Assembly: GCA_020723325.1 (NCBI GenBank)
Contig: DYJD01000033.1
Location: 13,303-72,981, forward strand
Length of the DNA: 59,679 nucleotides
DNA from: Desulfosudis oleivorans
GTDB lineage: Bacteria; Desulfobacterota; Desulfobacteria; Desulfobacterales; SURF-7
Reading direction: 5' to 3'
The notes under the pieces were generated by a model. The model had not been told where the DNA came from and ran no database searches. It worked only from the letters and a program-made list of their open reading frames with translations. Positions 19,310-27,928 of the stretch are shown here, piece after piece (positions within the stretch are counted from its first letter, which is position 1; each line of letters opens with the position of its first letter). The position numbers were made by a program, and so were the translations under genes.

Positions 19310-19360
19310 AACGGATGCAAGCATCGCAAGTCGGAAAGTCAGAGCAATCGCTTTTGGTTT

Positions 19361-19509
19361 TCGGGGTCGGGGTCGCTATCGGTATCGGGGTCGAACTGTT
19401 AATCGTTTGAACAAGTCAAATTTTTTCTACCAAAACCGCTTGCCTTATTGTCGTATTGGAAAAGGGGATTAATTTCGATACCGATACCGACCCCGACTCC
19501 GAAAAAAAA
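19361..19509. repeat. Inverted pair of hexamer arrays, second copy
   Basis: The left array (TCGGGGTCGGGGTCGCTATC) covers 19361-19394. The right array 19475-19509 (CGATACCGATACCGACCCCG, then an A-run) reads as the reverse complement type. The arms can pair over about 30 bases with mismatches. It occupies the gap between the small gene at 19118 and the convergent DUF6448 gene. Confidence 0.75.
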
Positions 19510-19576
19510 CCACATGCAATCCTTCTGGTCGAAAAATGAAGGGCACGTATTTTTAGTGCCCATCACCGTGGATAAA

Positions 19577-20236
19577 TTATTCATGCATGTGATGGCCCCC
19601 TTGGGCTTGGGCCGACTGAGGTGCGGCTTCCATGACCTCTTTATGGGCCGCATGTCCGCCATGGCCGTCACCAGGCCCCTTCGCAGCCTGGTGCAGCCCT
19701 TCCACATAGTGCATGAATTCCACATAGGCAGCGACAAATTCCCGGCCGGCTTCGACACTTTCCTCAGCGTGCTGCTTTTTTTCAAAGGCCTTGTCAAAAC
19801 GCCGGCGAATTCCCGCCTGAACTTCTTCCGTGATCCCTTTGATCAGGTCGGCGGCTTTGCCGGTCTCTAAAGCTTTATCCGATTCCACAACGGCCGGTTC
19901 CGGCTGCCCGCCGGGTTTTAAGCCGGTATAGGGCTGGCCTTCGCCGGCCCGATGGATGCGTACAAGGGTTTCCAGGAAATACAGATCCGCCAGTTCTTTG
20001 GCCTCCGGACCCGCGGCCCTGACGGTCAAGGTCTTTTTGAACAATTCCTTGATTTCCGCCTCATCTTCCTTATGGATCCATTTCAACACCGGCGTCACAT
20101 CGCCTTTTTCAATGGCCTTTTTGGCAGCGACCACCACCGGACCATCCAGGGTATCGCAGTGGGCCAAGGCCGTGCCTGAAAACAGGATGAAACTCACAAG
20201 TCCGCTTACCAGCATTAGTTGAATTTTTTTCAGCAT
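19577..20236 (-). CDS. Exported His-rich DUF6448 family protein
   Basis: The 219-residue protein has a Sec signal ending ALA-HC at residues 23-27. It then has the DUF6448 phrases HCDTLDGPVVVAAKKAIEKG, KELADLYFLETLVRIHRAGE and QPYTGLKPGG. The last 35 residues are His-rich (GDGHGGHAAHKE, GGHHMHE) and could bind a metal such as Ni, Co or Zn in the periplasm; this is inference. RBS AAGGAGG precedes the ATG. The family has no assigned function. It may be co-transcribed with the amidotransferase gene about 100 bases upstream on the same strand. Confidence 0.8.
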   Translation of the reverse strand: MLKKIQLMLVSGLVSFILFSGTALAHCDTLDGPVVVAAKKAIEKGDVTPVLKWIHKEDEAEIKELFKKTLTVRAAGPEAKELADLYFLETLVRIHRAGEGQPYTGLKPGGQPEPAVVESDKALETGKAADLIKGITEEVQAGIRRRFDKAFEKKQHAEESVEAGREFVAAYVEFMHYVEGLHQAAKGPGDGHGGHAAHKEVMEAAPQSAQAQGGHHMHE

Positions 20237-20338
20237 AATTATTCCTCCTTTTGGGTGATAAAACGTTTTGCCAGGCCCTGGGCATGGACCGCGGCAACCT
20301 GCACCATCTGGCCAAGCGCTTGGGGTTGAAAAAATAAT

Positions 20339-21028
20339 CTATCCTGCCAGAAAATCCAGCACAGCAGCCATGAGGGCATTGGATTGTGCGATCCGTCCGT
20401 ACTGTTGCCGGATGGCTTCCGCATCCTGGATATAGGATTCGGGCACCAATTCCGCGCCGCAGTTTTCGATCAAGGCCTCAATACTCGCCTCTGACGATTC
20501 CAGATGGAACTGGAGCCCCAGAACCTTTTCCTGATAGATAAAAGCCTGATGGGTGCAAGGCTTGCTTTCCGCCAGATGAATTGCGCCGTGGGGCAAATCA
20601 AAAGTATCCCCATGCCAGTGAAAGGCATAGAATTCCGCCGGCAGAACCTGGTCAATGGCGGACAGGTGGGCCGGCTCCCGTTTTATGACCGGATACCAGC
20701 CGATTTCCTTCCATTTGTTTTTGTATACACGGGCCCCCAGCACTTCGGCGATCAACTGGGCTCCAAGGCAGATGCCAAGGACCTTTTTACCCGCGATTAT
20801 GGCTTGTTGGACAAACTTTTTTACCGGCTTGAGCCAGTTGTAAATGTTTTCATCATACACCCCCATGGGGCCGCCCATGACTACCAGACAATCCAAAGAG
20901 TCCAAACTGGGAAAGGTTTCATCTTCATATAAAGCCGTGCCAGTCACCCGGCAATCGTTGTGTTTGGCCCAATCGCCGATGTAGGCGATCCCTTCAAAAG
21001 GGACATGCTGCAGATAATGAATTCTCAT
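20339..21028 (-). CDS. Class I glutamine amidotransferase (GMP-synthase-like)
   Basis: The 229-residue stand-alone amidotransferase has nucleophile C87 in GICLGAQ and the catalytic pair H175/E177 in GLQFHLES. It resembles the GMP-synthase-like GATase1 proteins that hydrolyse gamma-glutamyl bonds; the true substrate is not evident. RBS AAGGAG 8 bases before the ATG at 21028 makes this start better than the upstream in-frame ATG at 21064. A TTGACTTAAGTCAA palindrome lies 77 bases upstream, between it and the divergent membrane-protein gene. Confidence 0.88.
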   Translation of the reverse strand: MRIHYLQHVPFEGIAYIGDWAKHNDCRVTGTALYEDETFPSLDSLDCLVVMGGPMGVYDENIYNWLKPVKKFVQQAIIAGKKVLGICLGAQLIAEVLGARVYKNKWKEIGWYPVIKREPAHLSAIDQVLPAEFYAFHWHGDTFDLPHGAIHLAESKPCTHQAFIYQEKVLGLQFHLESSEASIEALIENCGAELVPESYIQDAEAIRQQYGRIAQSNALMAAVLDFLAG

Positions 21029-21104
21029 GTGGCGCTCCTTATTGCGCAGAATCGGTTTGTTCAAATATGTTACTCTGCAATTATCATATAGGTGAGAGGA
21101 ATAC

Positions 21105-21118
21105 TTGACTTAAGTCAA
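21105..21118. promoter_or_regulatory. TTGAC-N4-GTCAA palindrome, possible FNR/HcpR-type operator
   Basis: TTGACTTAAGTCAA is a perfect 14-bp palindrome in the 160-base region between divergent genes. Its spacing fits dimeric CRP/FNR-family regulators (FNR: TTGAT-N4-ATCAA; related redox or NO regulators use TTGAC halves). It could control the amidotransferase, the zinc-ribbon protein and perhaps the siroheme reductases. Regulator identity is inference. Confidence 0.4.
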
Positions 21119-21188
21119 AAACTTTTGTCCCAGGATCGGATATATCTCAAATACTCCATCCAAACACTAAAAACGATCGGATTTCAAT

Positions 21189-21731
21189 ATGAATAAAACG
21201 TCCGGGCGGGTGGCGGCGCTTTCCATTGCGGGCGCCTTGGCAATCTTCCTGATCGATATCATGATCCCCCTCGGCGTGGCCGACAGTGTGCCCCATATTT
21301 TCGTGGTGCTGACAGCGGCCCGGCATCCGGACAATCGCTTCACGATTCGCATGGCCATTTGTTGTTCGGTCTTGACCGTCTTGGGTTTCTTTTTATCGCC
21401 ACCCGGGGGAGAGCTGTGGAAAGTGCTTTTTAACAGGACCATCGCCCTCTTTGCCATTTGGGTGACTGCTGTACTAATTTTGCAGCGAAAAAATCAAGAG
21501 GAGAATGCAGCCCGTGCCTTTGCCGAACGGGAAAAGGCCATGTCGGAAATCAAGGTGTTAAAGGGTTTCTTACCCATTTGCGCATCCTGCAAACGGATTC
21601 GGGATGAAAAGGGCGCTTGGCATGTCTTGGAAACTTACATTGATTCCCATTCCGAAGCCACGTTCAGCCACAGCGTGTGCCCGGGGTGTGTGCAAAAGCT
21701 TTATCCGGATCTGCTTGATAAAGGTGGATGA
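21189..21731 (+). CDS. Membrane protein with C-terminal zinc-ribbon-like domain
   Basis: The 180-residue protein has three to four membrane helices in residues 8-95, a short coiled linker, and a C-terminal domain LKGFLPICASCKRIRDEKG ... FSHSVCPGCVQKLYPDL with two CxxC pairs. This tail is familiar from the ends of many signalling proteins in Desulfobacterota, where it follows sensor or receiver domains. The sensor kinase or GGDEF part is absent here, so this may be a minimal redox or metal sensor. The membrane part resembles the MASE-like segments of sensor proteins. Function unknown. Confidence 0.72.
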   Translation: MNKTSGRVAALSIAGALAIFLIDIMIPLGVADSVPHIFVVLTAARHPDNRFTIRMAICCSVLTVLGFFLSPPGGELWKVLFNRTIALFAIWVTAVLILQRKNQEENAARAFAEREKAMSEIKVLKGFLPICASCKRIRDEKGAWHVLETYIDSHSEATFSHSVCPGCVQKLYPDLLDKGG

Positions 21732-21796
21732 ACTTTAAGTCAATTTATTATCCCTCATGATGCCATATGGCGCCGATAGGAAAGCGAGGCAGGGAA

Positions 21797-22600
21797 ATGG
21801 CCGATGAATTGAAACCGCTTCAAAAAGCGGAAAGCGCCGCGGATATCGCGTCCAGAAGGCATCTGGACGGTGTTTATAAACAGCGGGGTGACAATGATTT
21901 TGTCATTGTGCGGGTTCTTGGCCCGGGTTCATCCTGGAATTCCAAAAAATTAAACATTCTCGGGCGGCTGGCCGCACAATACGGCAACGGCCGGTTGCAT
22001 GTTACCACGCGGGGTGATTTCGAGCTCAGCAGCGTGCCGCATACGGCTATAGAAAAGCTGCTTTCCGAGCTGGCCGCGGCAGGTCTATCCACACGCGGGG
22101 CCTGCGGTGATTGCATTCGCAACATCAGCGCTTGCCCGGGGGCCGGAATCTGCGAAAACGAATTGATCGACGCCGCCGCCATGGCCCGTGAACTCCATGA
22201 AATGCTGGGTGGACACTCGGCCTATGAACACCTGCCGCGCAAATTCAAGATTTCCGTATCCGGTTGCCCCCAAGGCTGCGCATTGCCCTGGTTGCAGGAC
22301 GTGGGATTGACGGCGACCAAAACGTCGGCGGCCGGCAAACAGGCGGTCGGTTTTCATCTGTATCTAGCCGGCGGGCTGGGCCGGCATCCCCGGATGGCCC
22401 AAAAGGCGCCTGAGATCATATCGATTTCAAGCGCGCCCATGCTGGTCCGGACTATTGTGGAATGTTTCAACGAACTGGGCGATCGTACAAAACGGCATCG
22501 CGCCAGGTTCAAATTTGTCGCGGAACGGATCGGTCAGCCCGCGTTATGGGATGAAATCAAAAAACGCATTGCGGAGAACACATGGGATTATGTGATCTGA
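21797..22600 (+). CDS. Half-size siroheme nitrite/sulfite reductase, first subunit
   Basis: The 267-residue protein has the NIR_SIR ferredoxin-like half (VIVRVLGPGSSW, LAAQYGNGRLHVTTRGDFEL) and a complete set of siroheme/[4Fe-4S] ligands: C113-x5-C119 (CPGAGIC) and C157-x3-C161 (SGCPQGC). Family members reduce sulfite or nitrite with six electrons. The length matches small assimilatory-type reductases rather than the full two-repeat enzyme. The start at 21797 has AGGCAGGGAA before it; ATG 21767 is an alternative. It overlaps the next, homologous gene by 19 bases, so the two are translationally coupled and probably form a complex. Confidence 0.85.
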   Translation: MADELKPLQKAESAADIASRRHLDGVYKQRGDNDFVIVRVLGPGSSWNSKKLNILGRLAAQYGNGRLHVTTRGDFELSSVPHTAIEKLLSELAAAGLSTRGACGDCIRNISACPGAGICENELIDAAAMARELHEMLGGHSAYEHLPRKFKISVSGCPQGCALPWLQDVGLTATKTSAAGKQAVGFHLYLAGGLGRHPRMAQKAPEIISISSAPMLVRTIVECFNELGDRTKRHRARFKFVAERIGQPALWDEIKKRIAENTWDYVI

Positions 22601-23328
22601 AAAATGGGCGGTCGGATTTGTTTCTGCCCCAAAAGCAGGCGGATTACTTCCGGCTGCGCATGGCTTTGCCGGCCGGGGATTTGAAAGCTGATACGTTAGA
22701 GGCGTTATCTGAAATCGCCGATAAGTTCGGCCAGGGCGAGATCCGCATCACCCCGCGCCATGAAATCGAGATTCCCTTTATCCATAAAAATGTAACCCAA
22801 TCGGCTTATAGCGCTGTTAAAGCGTTGGCCCTTCAAGTGATCGGCACAAAACAACGACCGAATCTCACCGCCTGCCCTGGAACCGATACTTGCACCACGG
22901 CGATTTCGGAAACCCGCACCCTTTGCCTTGGGATCAATAAATTTCTGGATGAGACCGAAAAGCACCATGGCCTGCCCGCCGGTCTGCGCATCGCCATTTC
23001 CGGTTGCCCCAACGAATGCAGCCATGTCAGTGTCAACGATATCGGTTTTGTGGGAGCCGCGGGCGCTTTCGGCGGCAAAAGGTATAGCGGTTTCGAGGTT
23101 CATGTGGGCGGTTCCTTGCCGAACAATGCCAGAACAGGTGAGCGCATTGCCTTTGTAAGCCGGGAAGATCTGATCCCCACCTTACGGGATCTGCTGGCGA
23201 TTTATGATGAGAACCGGGAAGATAAAGCCCTGGCTTTTACCGATTTTGTCCTGGAATTGGGCGTCGAGCAATTGAGCCGGCATATGGAGCGAAAGCTCAA
23301 TGAGCGCATCTGGTTTTTCAGGATTTAA
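22582..23328 (+). CDS. Half-size siroheme nitrite/sulfite reductase, second subunit
   Basis: The 248-residue protein repeats the layout of its upstream neighbour: a substrate half (FRLRMALPAGDLKADTLEAL, IADKFGQGEIRITPRHEIEI), then C98-x5-C104 (CPGTDTC) and C142-x3-C146 (SGCPNECSH). Both proteins therefore keep all four cluster cysteines. In the usual fused enzyme only one half has them. It could form a heterodimer with two active sites, or one site may be structural. The overlap with the first gene implies coupled expression. Substrate (sulfite, nitrite, or a heme-synthesis role such as in siroheme decarboxylation) cannot be decided from sequence. Confidence 0.85.
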   Translation: MGLCDLKNGRSDLFLPQKQADYFRLRMALPAGDLKADTLEALSEIADKFGQGEIRITPRHEIEIPFIHKNVTQSAYSAVKALALQVIGTKQRPNLTACPGTDTCTTAISETRTLCLGINKFLDETEKHHGLPAGLRIAISGCPNECSHVSVNDIGFVGAAGAFGGKRYSGFEVHVGGSLPNNARTGERIAFVSREDLIPTLRDLLAIYDENREDKALAFTDFVLELGVEQLSRHMERKLNERIWFFRI

Positions 23329-23532
23329 GCATAATCAGGGTACATGTAGGGATTGAGAAATTGCTTGCCCCTACATGCCCCAACACAATATCAGGCCTTG
23401 AAGCGGGAGATGGAGTTCCCAAGATCATGCGGCATGAAACCCTCCCAGGCCGGGTTGCAACTGCATTTTATACTCCCCTCTATCGATAAATTGTTAATTC
23501 ACCTCCTTGTTTCAGCCATCCCAACTCCTGTT

Positions 23533-23580
23533 GTGGGAGCGGCTTCCAGCCGCGATAGGGCTTACAATGTGGCCAAAGCC
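23533..23580. repeat. REP-like palindrome, copy 4 (partial)
   Basis: The core 23533-23556 contains GCGGCTTCCAGCCGC in the opposite orientation to copies 1-3. The right arm is decayed (TGTGGCCAAAGCC) and the left arm is not recognisable. It lies in the 477-base gap 23329-23805. That gap also has a degenerate GTAGGG...CCCCTAC hairpin near 23345-23380 and a CTCGACCCCG hexamer remnant near 23605, but no intact gene. Confidence 0.8.
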
Positions 23581-23805
23581 ATTTTTTACGAAAAAATTTT
23601 TGACCTCGACCCCGAAAGCCAACACAGTAGATCAATGATGGCTCAGAGCAATTGAATGTTTTTAAGGGGGACTGGGCTGGAAAAATGAAATGTTGGTAAT
23701 TAACGGCGGCACATTTCGCGCCAAGTTTAGATGCAATTCCCCTGGTGGAAAAAAGGCTTGAGGCCAATATGCGCATGATATAATATCTGACCGGCGAAGA
23801 TTAAC

Positions 23806-23895
23806 ATGGCCGCATCGAAAATCGCAATCACGATAGACGATAGAATGCATAAGCAAATCGATATTGAAGGATTGAATGAGATAACCGGTGGGTAG
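23806..23895 (+). pseudogene. Stub of a ribbon-helix-helix (CopG-type) antitoxin
   Basis: MAASKIAITIDDRMHKQID is the usual beta-strand start of CopG/RHH antitoxins. The frame ends after 29 residues, before the second helix. No RBS of note and no toxin gene follow. Its end overlaps the GTG proposed as the tamB start by 8 bases. It is probably a truncated antitoxin, though a functional micro-protein cannot be excluded. Confidence 0.5.
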
Positions 23896-26800
23896 CCGGA
23901 AATCAAATAGGCCTCCCAGAAGACGAGCCGTTGATTTATTGGAATTCGGGGTTGTCATCGCAAAGATCCGACGCATACTTATAAAAACCATAATCAGCGC
24001 CCTAGTCTCGGTAGCGGTGTTTATTTTTCTACTGCTGGCGGCAGGGCGGATTTATTTGGGTACGGATCAGGCCCAGCACCAGATTCAGAATTTCGTGAAT
24101 GGATTGATCCCCGGCAAATTTTCCTGGCGCTTGTCTTCTCTGGATCTGCTGGGCGGCAGTATCGAGCTTGGCGATATCCTTGTCACCGGACCCCACGGGG
24201 AAGAGGTGATCAGGGTGGGGCGGTTGTTTGCCACGATCTCCTGGCCGGAGCTGTTGCGGGGGCGGATTTATGCTGAAAAACTCGTTCTGGAAAAGCCCCG
24301 GGTTTATATGGCCCTTACCCGGAACGATGATTTCAACATGGTGACCACCTTTGTGGCCCCGGATCCGGCTGAAGCGGCCGCGCCGGAAGCCGACCAAACC
24401 GTAGCAGATGAATCCAATTCCTACACCTACGAAGGTCCTTTGCTGCCCTTTAACATCCTGGTGAAATCCTTGCGCCTGTCCGATGGTTTCGTGGCCTTTG
24501 AAATGATCAACGCCGCCGGGCAGCGGGAAAGCGCCTCCCTGGATCAGGTCCGCATCAGTCTGGATGACGGTGACCTGCTCAATGAACAGGGCCGGCTATT
24601 GTTGCAGACCAGCACGGGCACGGTGGACATGGCCGGCGTGCGCACCAGCATCGACCGGCTGCAGTTGCAGACCACCCTTGGGCAAAACCGTTTTGAGCCC
24701 ATTCAGCTCCAGGTGGAGGCCGGGGATGCCCATTTGAATGCCCGTGCCAGTCTCTTTCGGTTGTGGGTAAGGCCCCTGGTGGACCTCGACTTTGAATTGC
24801 AATTGCCCCTGTCGCGCCTGCGCACGGCCCTAAATCTGGACGCGGATGTGACCGGCCTGGTGGCGGCCAAGGGGAAAATCAAGGGTGATCCGGTGGAGCC
24901 GGAAGCAGATGTAATCCTTTCGGCCCTGGCTACCCAGGTAAACGGCTTGCCCATTGACCGGCTGCAATTGGCCTGCCTGTTCAAGGAGCGTTTTTTGACC
25001 GTACGGCAGTTGAACATGGGCCTTCCCCGGGGTGAAGTGACTGCCACAGGCCGGGTGGACTTGCGCAAGGTTTTGGTCCAAGGGATATGGTCCTCCTATC
25101 AAAACTGGAACGCTCTTGCTTATGAAGGCACCATTGTTCAGCCGGCCACGGATATCGCCACGCTCCTGGGGGGAAAAACAGATTTCCGCGGTAAGGTGGC
25201 GTCAAGCCTGTCCCTGGCGGGAGTCGGCGTGGACCCGCAGCAGATGCAGGTAGCGGCCCAATTGGCGGCCGAAAGCCGGGATTTGTCGCCGGGCCGGGCC
25301 GTCAAGCCCCTGGAGGTGCAATTGACGGCCCGGGCTGTTTTGGATAAAGGCCGACTGGTCCTGGAACAGGGGTTGATAGATAGCGGGGACAACCGCATGG
25401 AAGCCACGGGCAGTTTTGCCCTCGACTCCCAGGAAATCGCCGCCGCCTTACAAGTAACGGCCAAGGACCTGGACCGGCTGCTGCCGCCCCGGGAAAATCC
25501 TACACCCAAGGGCGCCTTTGCCCTGGATCTGCAATTATCCGGAACGCCCCAGCGTCCCTTGCTCCAAGGCCGGCTTGAGGGCCAAGGTCTGCACTATCTG
25601 GAGTGGGATCTGGGCACGGCCCAGGCGCGGTTTCAGCTTGCGGACGGTGTGCTGCAAGTAAACGGTCTGAGCCTCACCAACAAAGGCTCGCAATTGACCG
25701 CCGAAGGTTCCCTGACGCTTTTGGATGGAAAGGGCCGGCGTTTGAAAGATCCGGTATTCACGGCCAGGGTTGCGGGCAGTCCGATTCGGCTGGGAGATTT
25801 CCGGCCCAAATGGGCAGGAACGGTGACTTTCCAGGGGGAATTCACCGGCAGTATCAGCCGGCCCGAGGGTTGTCTGCAGGTGGAAGGCAAGGACCTGGAT
25901 CTGGGCGTTCAGAAAATCAAGGCGGCCCGGTTGACGGCGCGGCTAACCGGCGAGGAAATCCAAGTGGCCCCATTGACCTTGGTCCTGGCCCCTGGCCAGG
26001 AAGTCTTGGCCGAAGGCTGGCTGGCTTTTGACAAGACCTATGCCCTGCGGGTACGCTCCCAGGGCATCGGCCTCGGCCAGGTGGCGGCCCTGACCATGAA
26101 GGGGGTCAAAAACGAATTCCTGTATTTTGATGTTAGCGGCTGCGGCCGCCTGGATGATCCGTCCATGAGCGGCAATCTGGGCATCGGCGGCCTGGCCATC
26201 AACGAAAATCGCATCCAGGATCTGCGGCTGGCCTTGTCCCTGCGGAATCAGACCCTGCGCATCACCGGCGAGGACCTTGTCCGGCTGGACGGCGGTCTGG
26301 ATTTACAATCCAGCGAATTTTCAGCAACCTTGGATTTTGACCGCGCGGATCTGACCCCCTTTATCCGCATGAGCGGCCGGGAGGATCTTTTCGGATCGCT
26401 TCAGGGCCGCGTGACCATTAAGGGAAATGTAAAGACACCGGAGCATATGACCGCCGCGGCGGATCTTTCGGAAGTCATGTTGCGCCTTGAAAACCGGCAG
26501 CTCTTGTATGCAGAGCGCCTGCAGGCTTCCTTTCAGGAAGGCCGACTGGTCATCCCCGGGATTCACCTGATTCTGGTGGAACAGGGCTATATAGATCTTC
26601 ATGGTGAATACAGCCTGGACAATGGCGCGAACCTGTGGGCCGACGGCAGCGTTCCCCTGGGGGTGCTGCGGATATTCTCGGCAGATGCGCCGGATGACCT
26701 GGAAGGTGAGCTCAAGGTCACGGCCGGCCTACAAGGGCCTGCGCTTCAGCCGGATTTCCGGGCGGAAATCGGGTTCAGTGATCTGACCTTCACCATCCCG

Positions 26801-27916
26801 GAGCTGATGCAGAAGATGCAGATTGTTTCGGGCCGCATCAAAATCACCCCCGGACAGGTGGTCCTGGAGAATCTCACCGGCCGGCTGGACACAGGTGAGC
26901 TCCAGGTGAGCGGCGACATGGAATTGGCCCAATGGCGGCCGGCCCGCTTCGCCTTCAGGGCCAAAGGTTATGCGCTGCCCCTGACCCTGCCGGAGGTACT
27001 GGAAGCACTGGTCAATGCCGAGCTGGAATTCAAGGGCACGCCCGAATCCTCGCTGCTCTCGGGGGAAATCGTCTTGTTGGAGGGGCAATACATCAAGGAT
27101 GTGGATTTGAATCTACTGGAAATCGTCAACCCCTCGGTCCGCGCGGAAAAGCCCGCGGAACCCCTGGGACTGCCCTTGCTGGAAAACATTTCCTTTGACA
27201 TCGCCCTGCGCCACCGCAATCCTTTTATGATCGCCAACAACCTGGCCCTGCTGGCCCTGAAACCGGACCTGCGGCTTTACGGCAGCCTCGCCCGGCCCCT
27301 GCTCAGCGGCCGGGCCGAAGTCGAATCCGGCACCATCACCTACCAGAAACGCGAGTTCGAGGTTCATAAAGGTTTGCTGGATTTCATCAATCCGTATAAG
27401 ATCGAACCGGAGATCATGGTGAAGAGCAGCGCCCATGTGCGGGATTGGACCATTTACCTGGATGTTTCCGGAACAAAGGAAAATCTGAAATATTCCCTGC
27501 GCTCGGAACCCTCTGAGCAGCAGGCCGACATTCTTTCCCTGATGGTGTTCGGCAAGACCACCCGGGAGCTGATGGAACGGGACAGCGATCAGACCGCCCA
27601 ACCCTCCCAGATCCTGGCCGACTATATTTCCAAGGAACTCCAGGATACGGTCAAGGACACCGCCGGCCTGGACAGCCTGGCCGTGGAATATCAGGCCCGG
27701 CAAAGCCGAAAAGATCCGGAAAAGGTGAAGGTGACCATGGGCAAGGAACTCTCCCGCCGGGTGACTCTCAAATACGGCGTGGAAACCGATAAAGGCAAAT
27801 TTGTGCAAAGCACCACGGCAGAATATCGCTTTCTGGAACGCCTGCTCATGAGCATCACCCAGAACAGCAAAGGCGAATACGGCGGCGAGGTGAGTTATCG
27901 AATCGAATTCCGGTAG
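23888..27916 (+). CDS. tamB: TamB-like inner-membrane/periplasmic translocation protein (DUF490)
   Basis: The 1,342-residue protein has one N-terminal membrane helix (about residues 32-52), then a very long beta-strand-rich AsmA/TamB-like body of repeating short strands. The C-terminal TamB domain (about the last 300 residues) includes DLRLYGSLARPLLSGRAEVE, EQQADILSLMVFGKTTRELM and GKELSRRVTLKYGVE. TamB-type proteins form a hydrophobic groove across the periplasm that moves phospholipids, or assist outer-membrane protein insertion, with a TamA/BamA barrel. The barrel gene follows 12 bases downstream. The GTG start at 23888 has no good RBS, so the N-terminal 20-30 residues are uncertain. Confidence 0.92.
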   Translation: MGSRKSNRPPRRRAVDLLEFGVVIAKIRRILIKTIISALVSVAVFIFLLLAAGRIYLGTDQAQHQIQNFVNGLIPGKFSWRLSSLDLLGGSIELGDILVTGPHGEEVIRVGRLFATISWPELLRGRIYAEKLVLEKPRVYMALTRNDDFNMVTTFVAPDPAEAAAPEADQTVADESNSYTYEGPLLPFNILVKSLRLSDGFVAFEMINAAGQRESASLDQVRISLDDGDLLNEQGRLLLQTSTGTVDMAGVRTSIDRLQLQTTLGQNRFEPIQLQVEAGDAHLNARASLFRLWVRPLVDLDFELQLPLSRLRTALNLDADVTGLVAAKGKIKGDPVEPEADVILSALATQVNGLPIDRLQLACLFKERFLTVRQLNMGLPRGEVTATGRVDLRKVLVQGIWSSYQNWNALAYEGTIVQPATDIATLLGGKTDFRGKVASSLSLAGVGVDPQQMQVAAQLAAESRDLSPGRAVKPLEVQLTARAVLDKGRLVLEQGLIDSGDNRMEATGSFALDSQEIAAALQVTAKDLDRLLPPRENPTPKGAFALDLQLSGTPQRPLLQGRLEGQGLHYLEWDLGTAQARFQLADGVLQVNGLSLTNKGSQLTAEGSLTLLDGKGRRLKDPVFTARVAGSPIRLGDFRPKWAGTVTFQGEFTGSISRPEGCLQVEGKDLDLGVQKIKAARLTARLTGEEIQVAPLTLVLAPGQEVLAEGWLAFDKTYALRVRSQGIGLGQVAALTMKGVKNEFLYFDVSGCGRLDDPSMSGNLGIGGLAINENRIQDLRLALSLRNQTLRITGEDLVRLDGGLDLQSSEFSATLDFDRADLTPFIRMSGREDLFGSLQGRVTIKGNVKTPEHMTAAADLSEVMLRLENRQLLYAERLQASFQEGRLVIPGIHLILVEQGYIDLHGEYSLDNGANLWADGSVPLGVLRIFSADAPDDLEGELKVTAGLQGPALQPDFRAEIGFSDLTFTIPELMQKMQIVSGRIKITPGQVVLENLTGRLDTGELQVSGDMELAQWRPARFAFRAKGYALPLTLPEVLEALVNAELEFKGTPESSLLSGEIVLLEGQYIKDVDLNLLEIVNPSVRAEKPAEPLGLPLLENISFDIALRHRNPFMIANNLALLALKPDLRLYGSLARPLLSGRAEVESGTITYQKREFEVHKGLLDFINPYKIEPEIMVKSSAHVRDWTIYLDVSGTKENLKYSLRSEPSEQQADILSLMVFGKTTRELMERDSDQTAQPSQILADYISKELQDTVKDTAGLDSLAVEYQARQSRKDPEKVKVTMGKELSRRVTLKYGVETDKGKFVQSTTAEYRFLERLLMSITQNSKGEYGGEVSYRIEFR

Positions 27917-27928
27917 AAAGTGGTGAAG

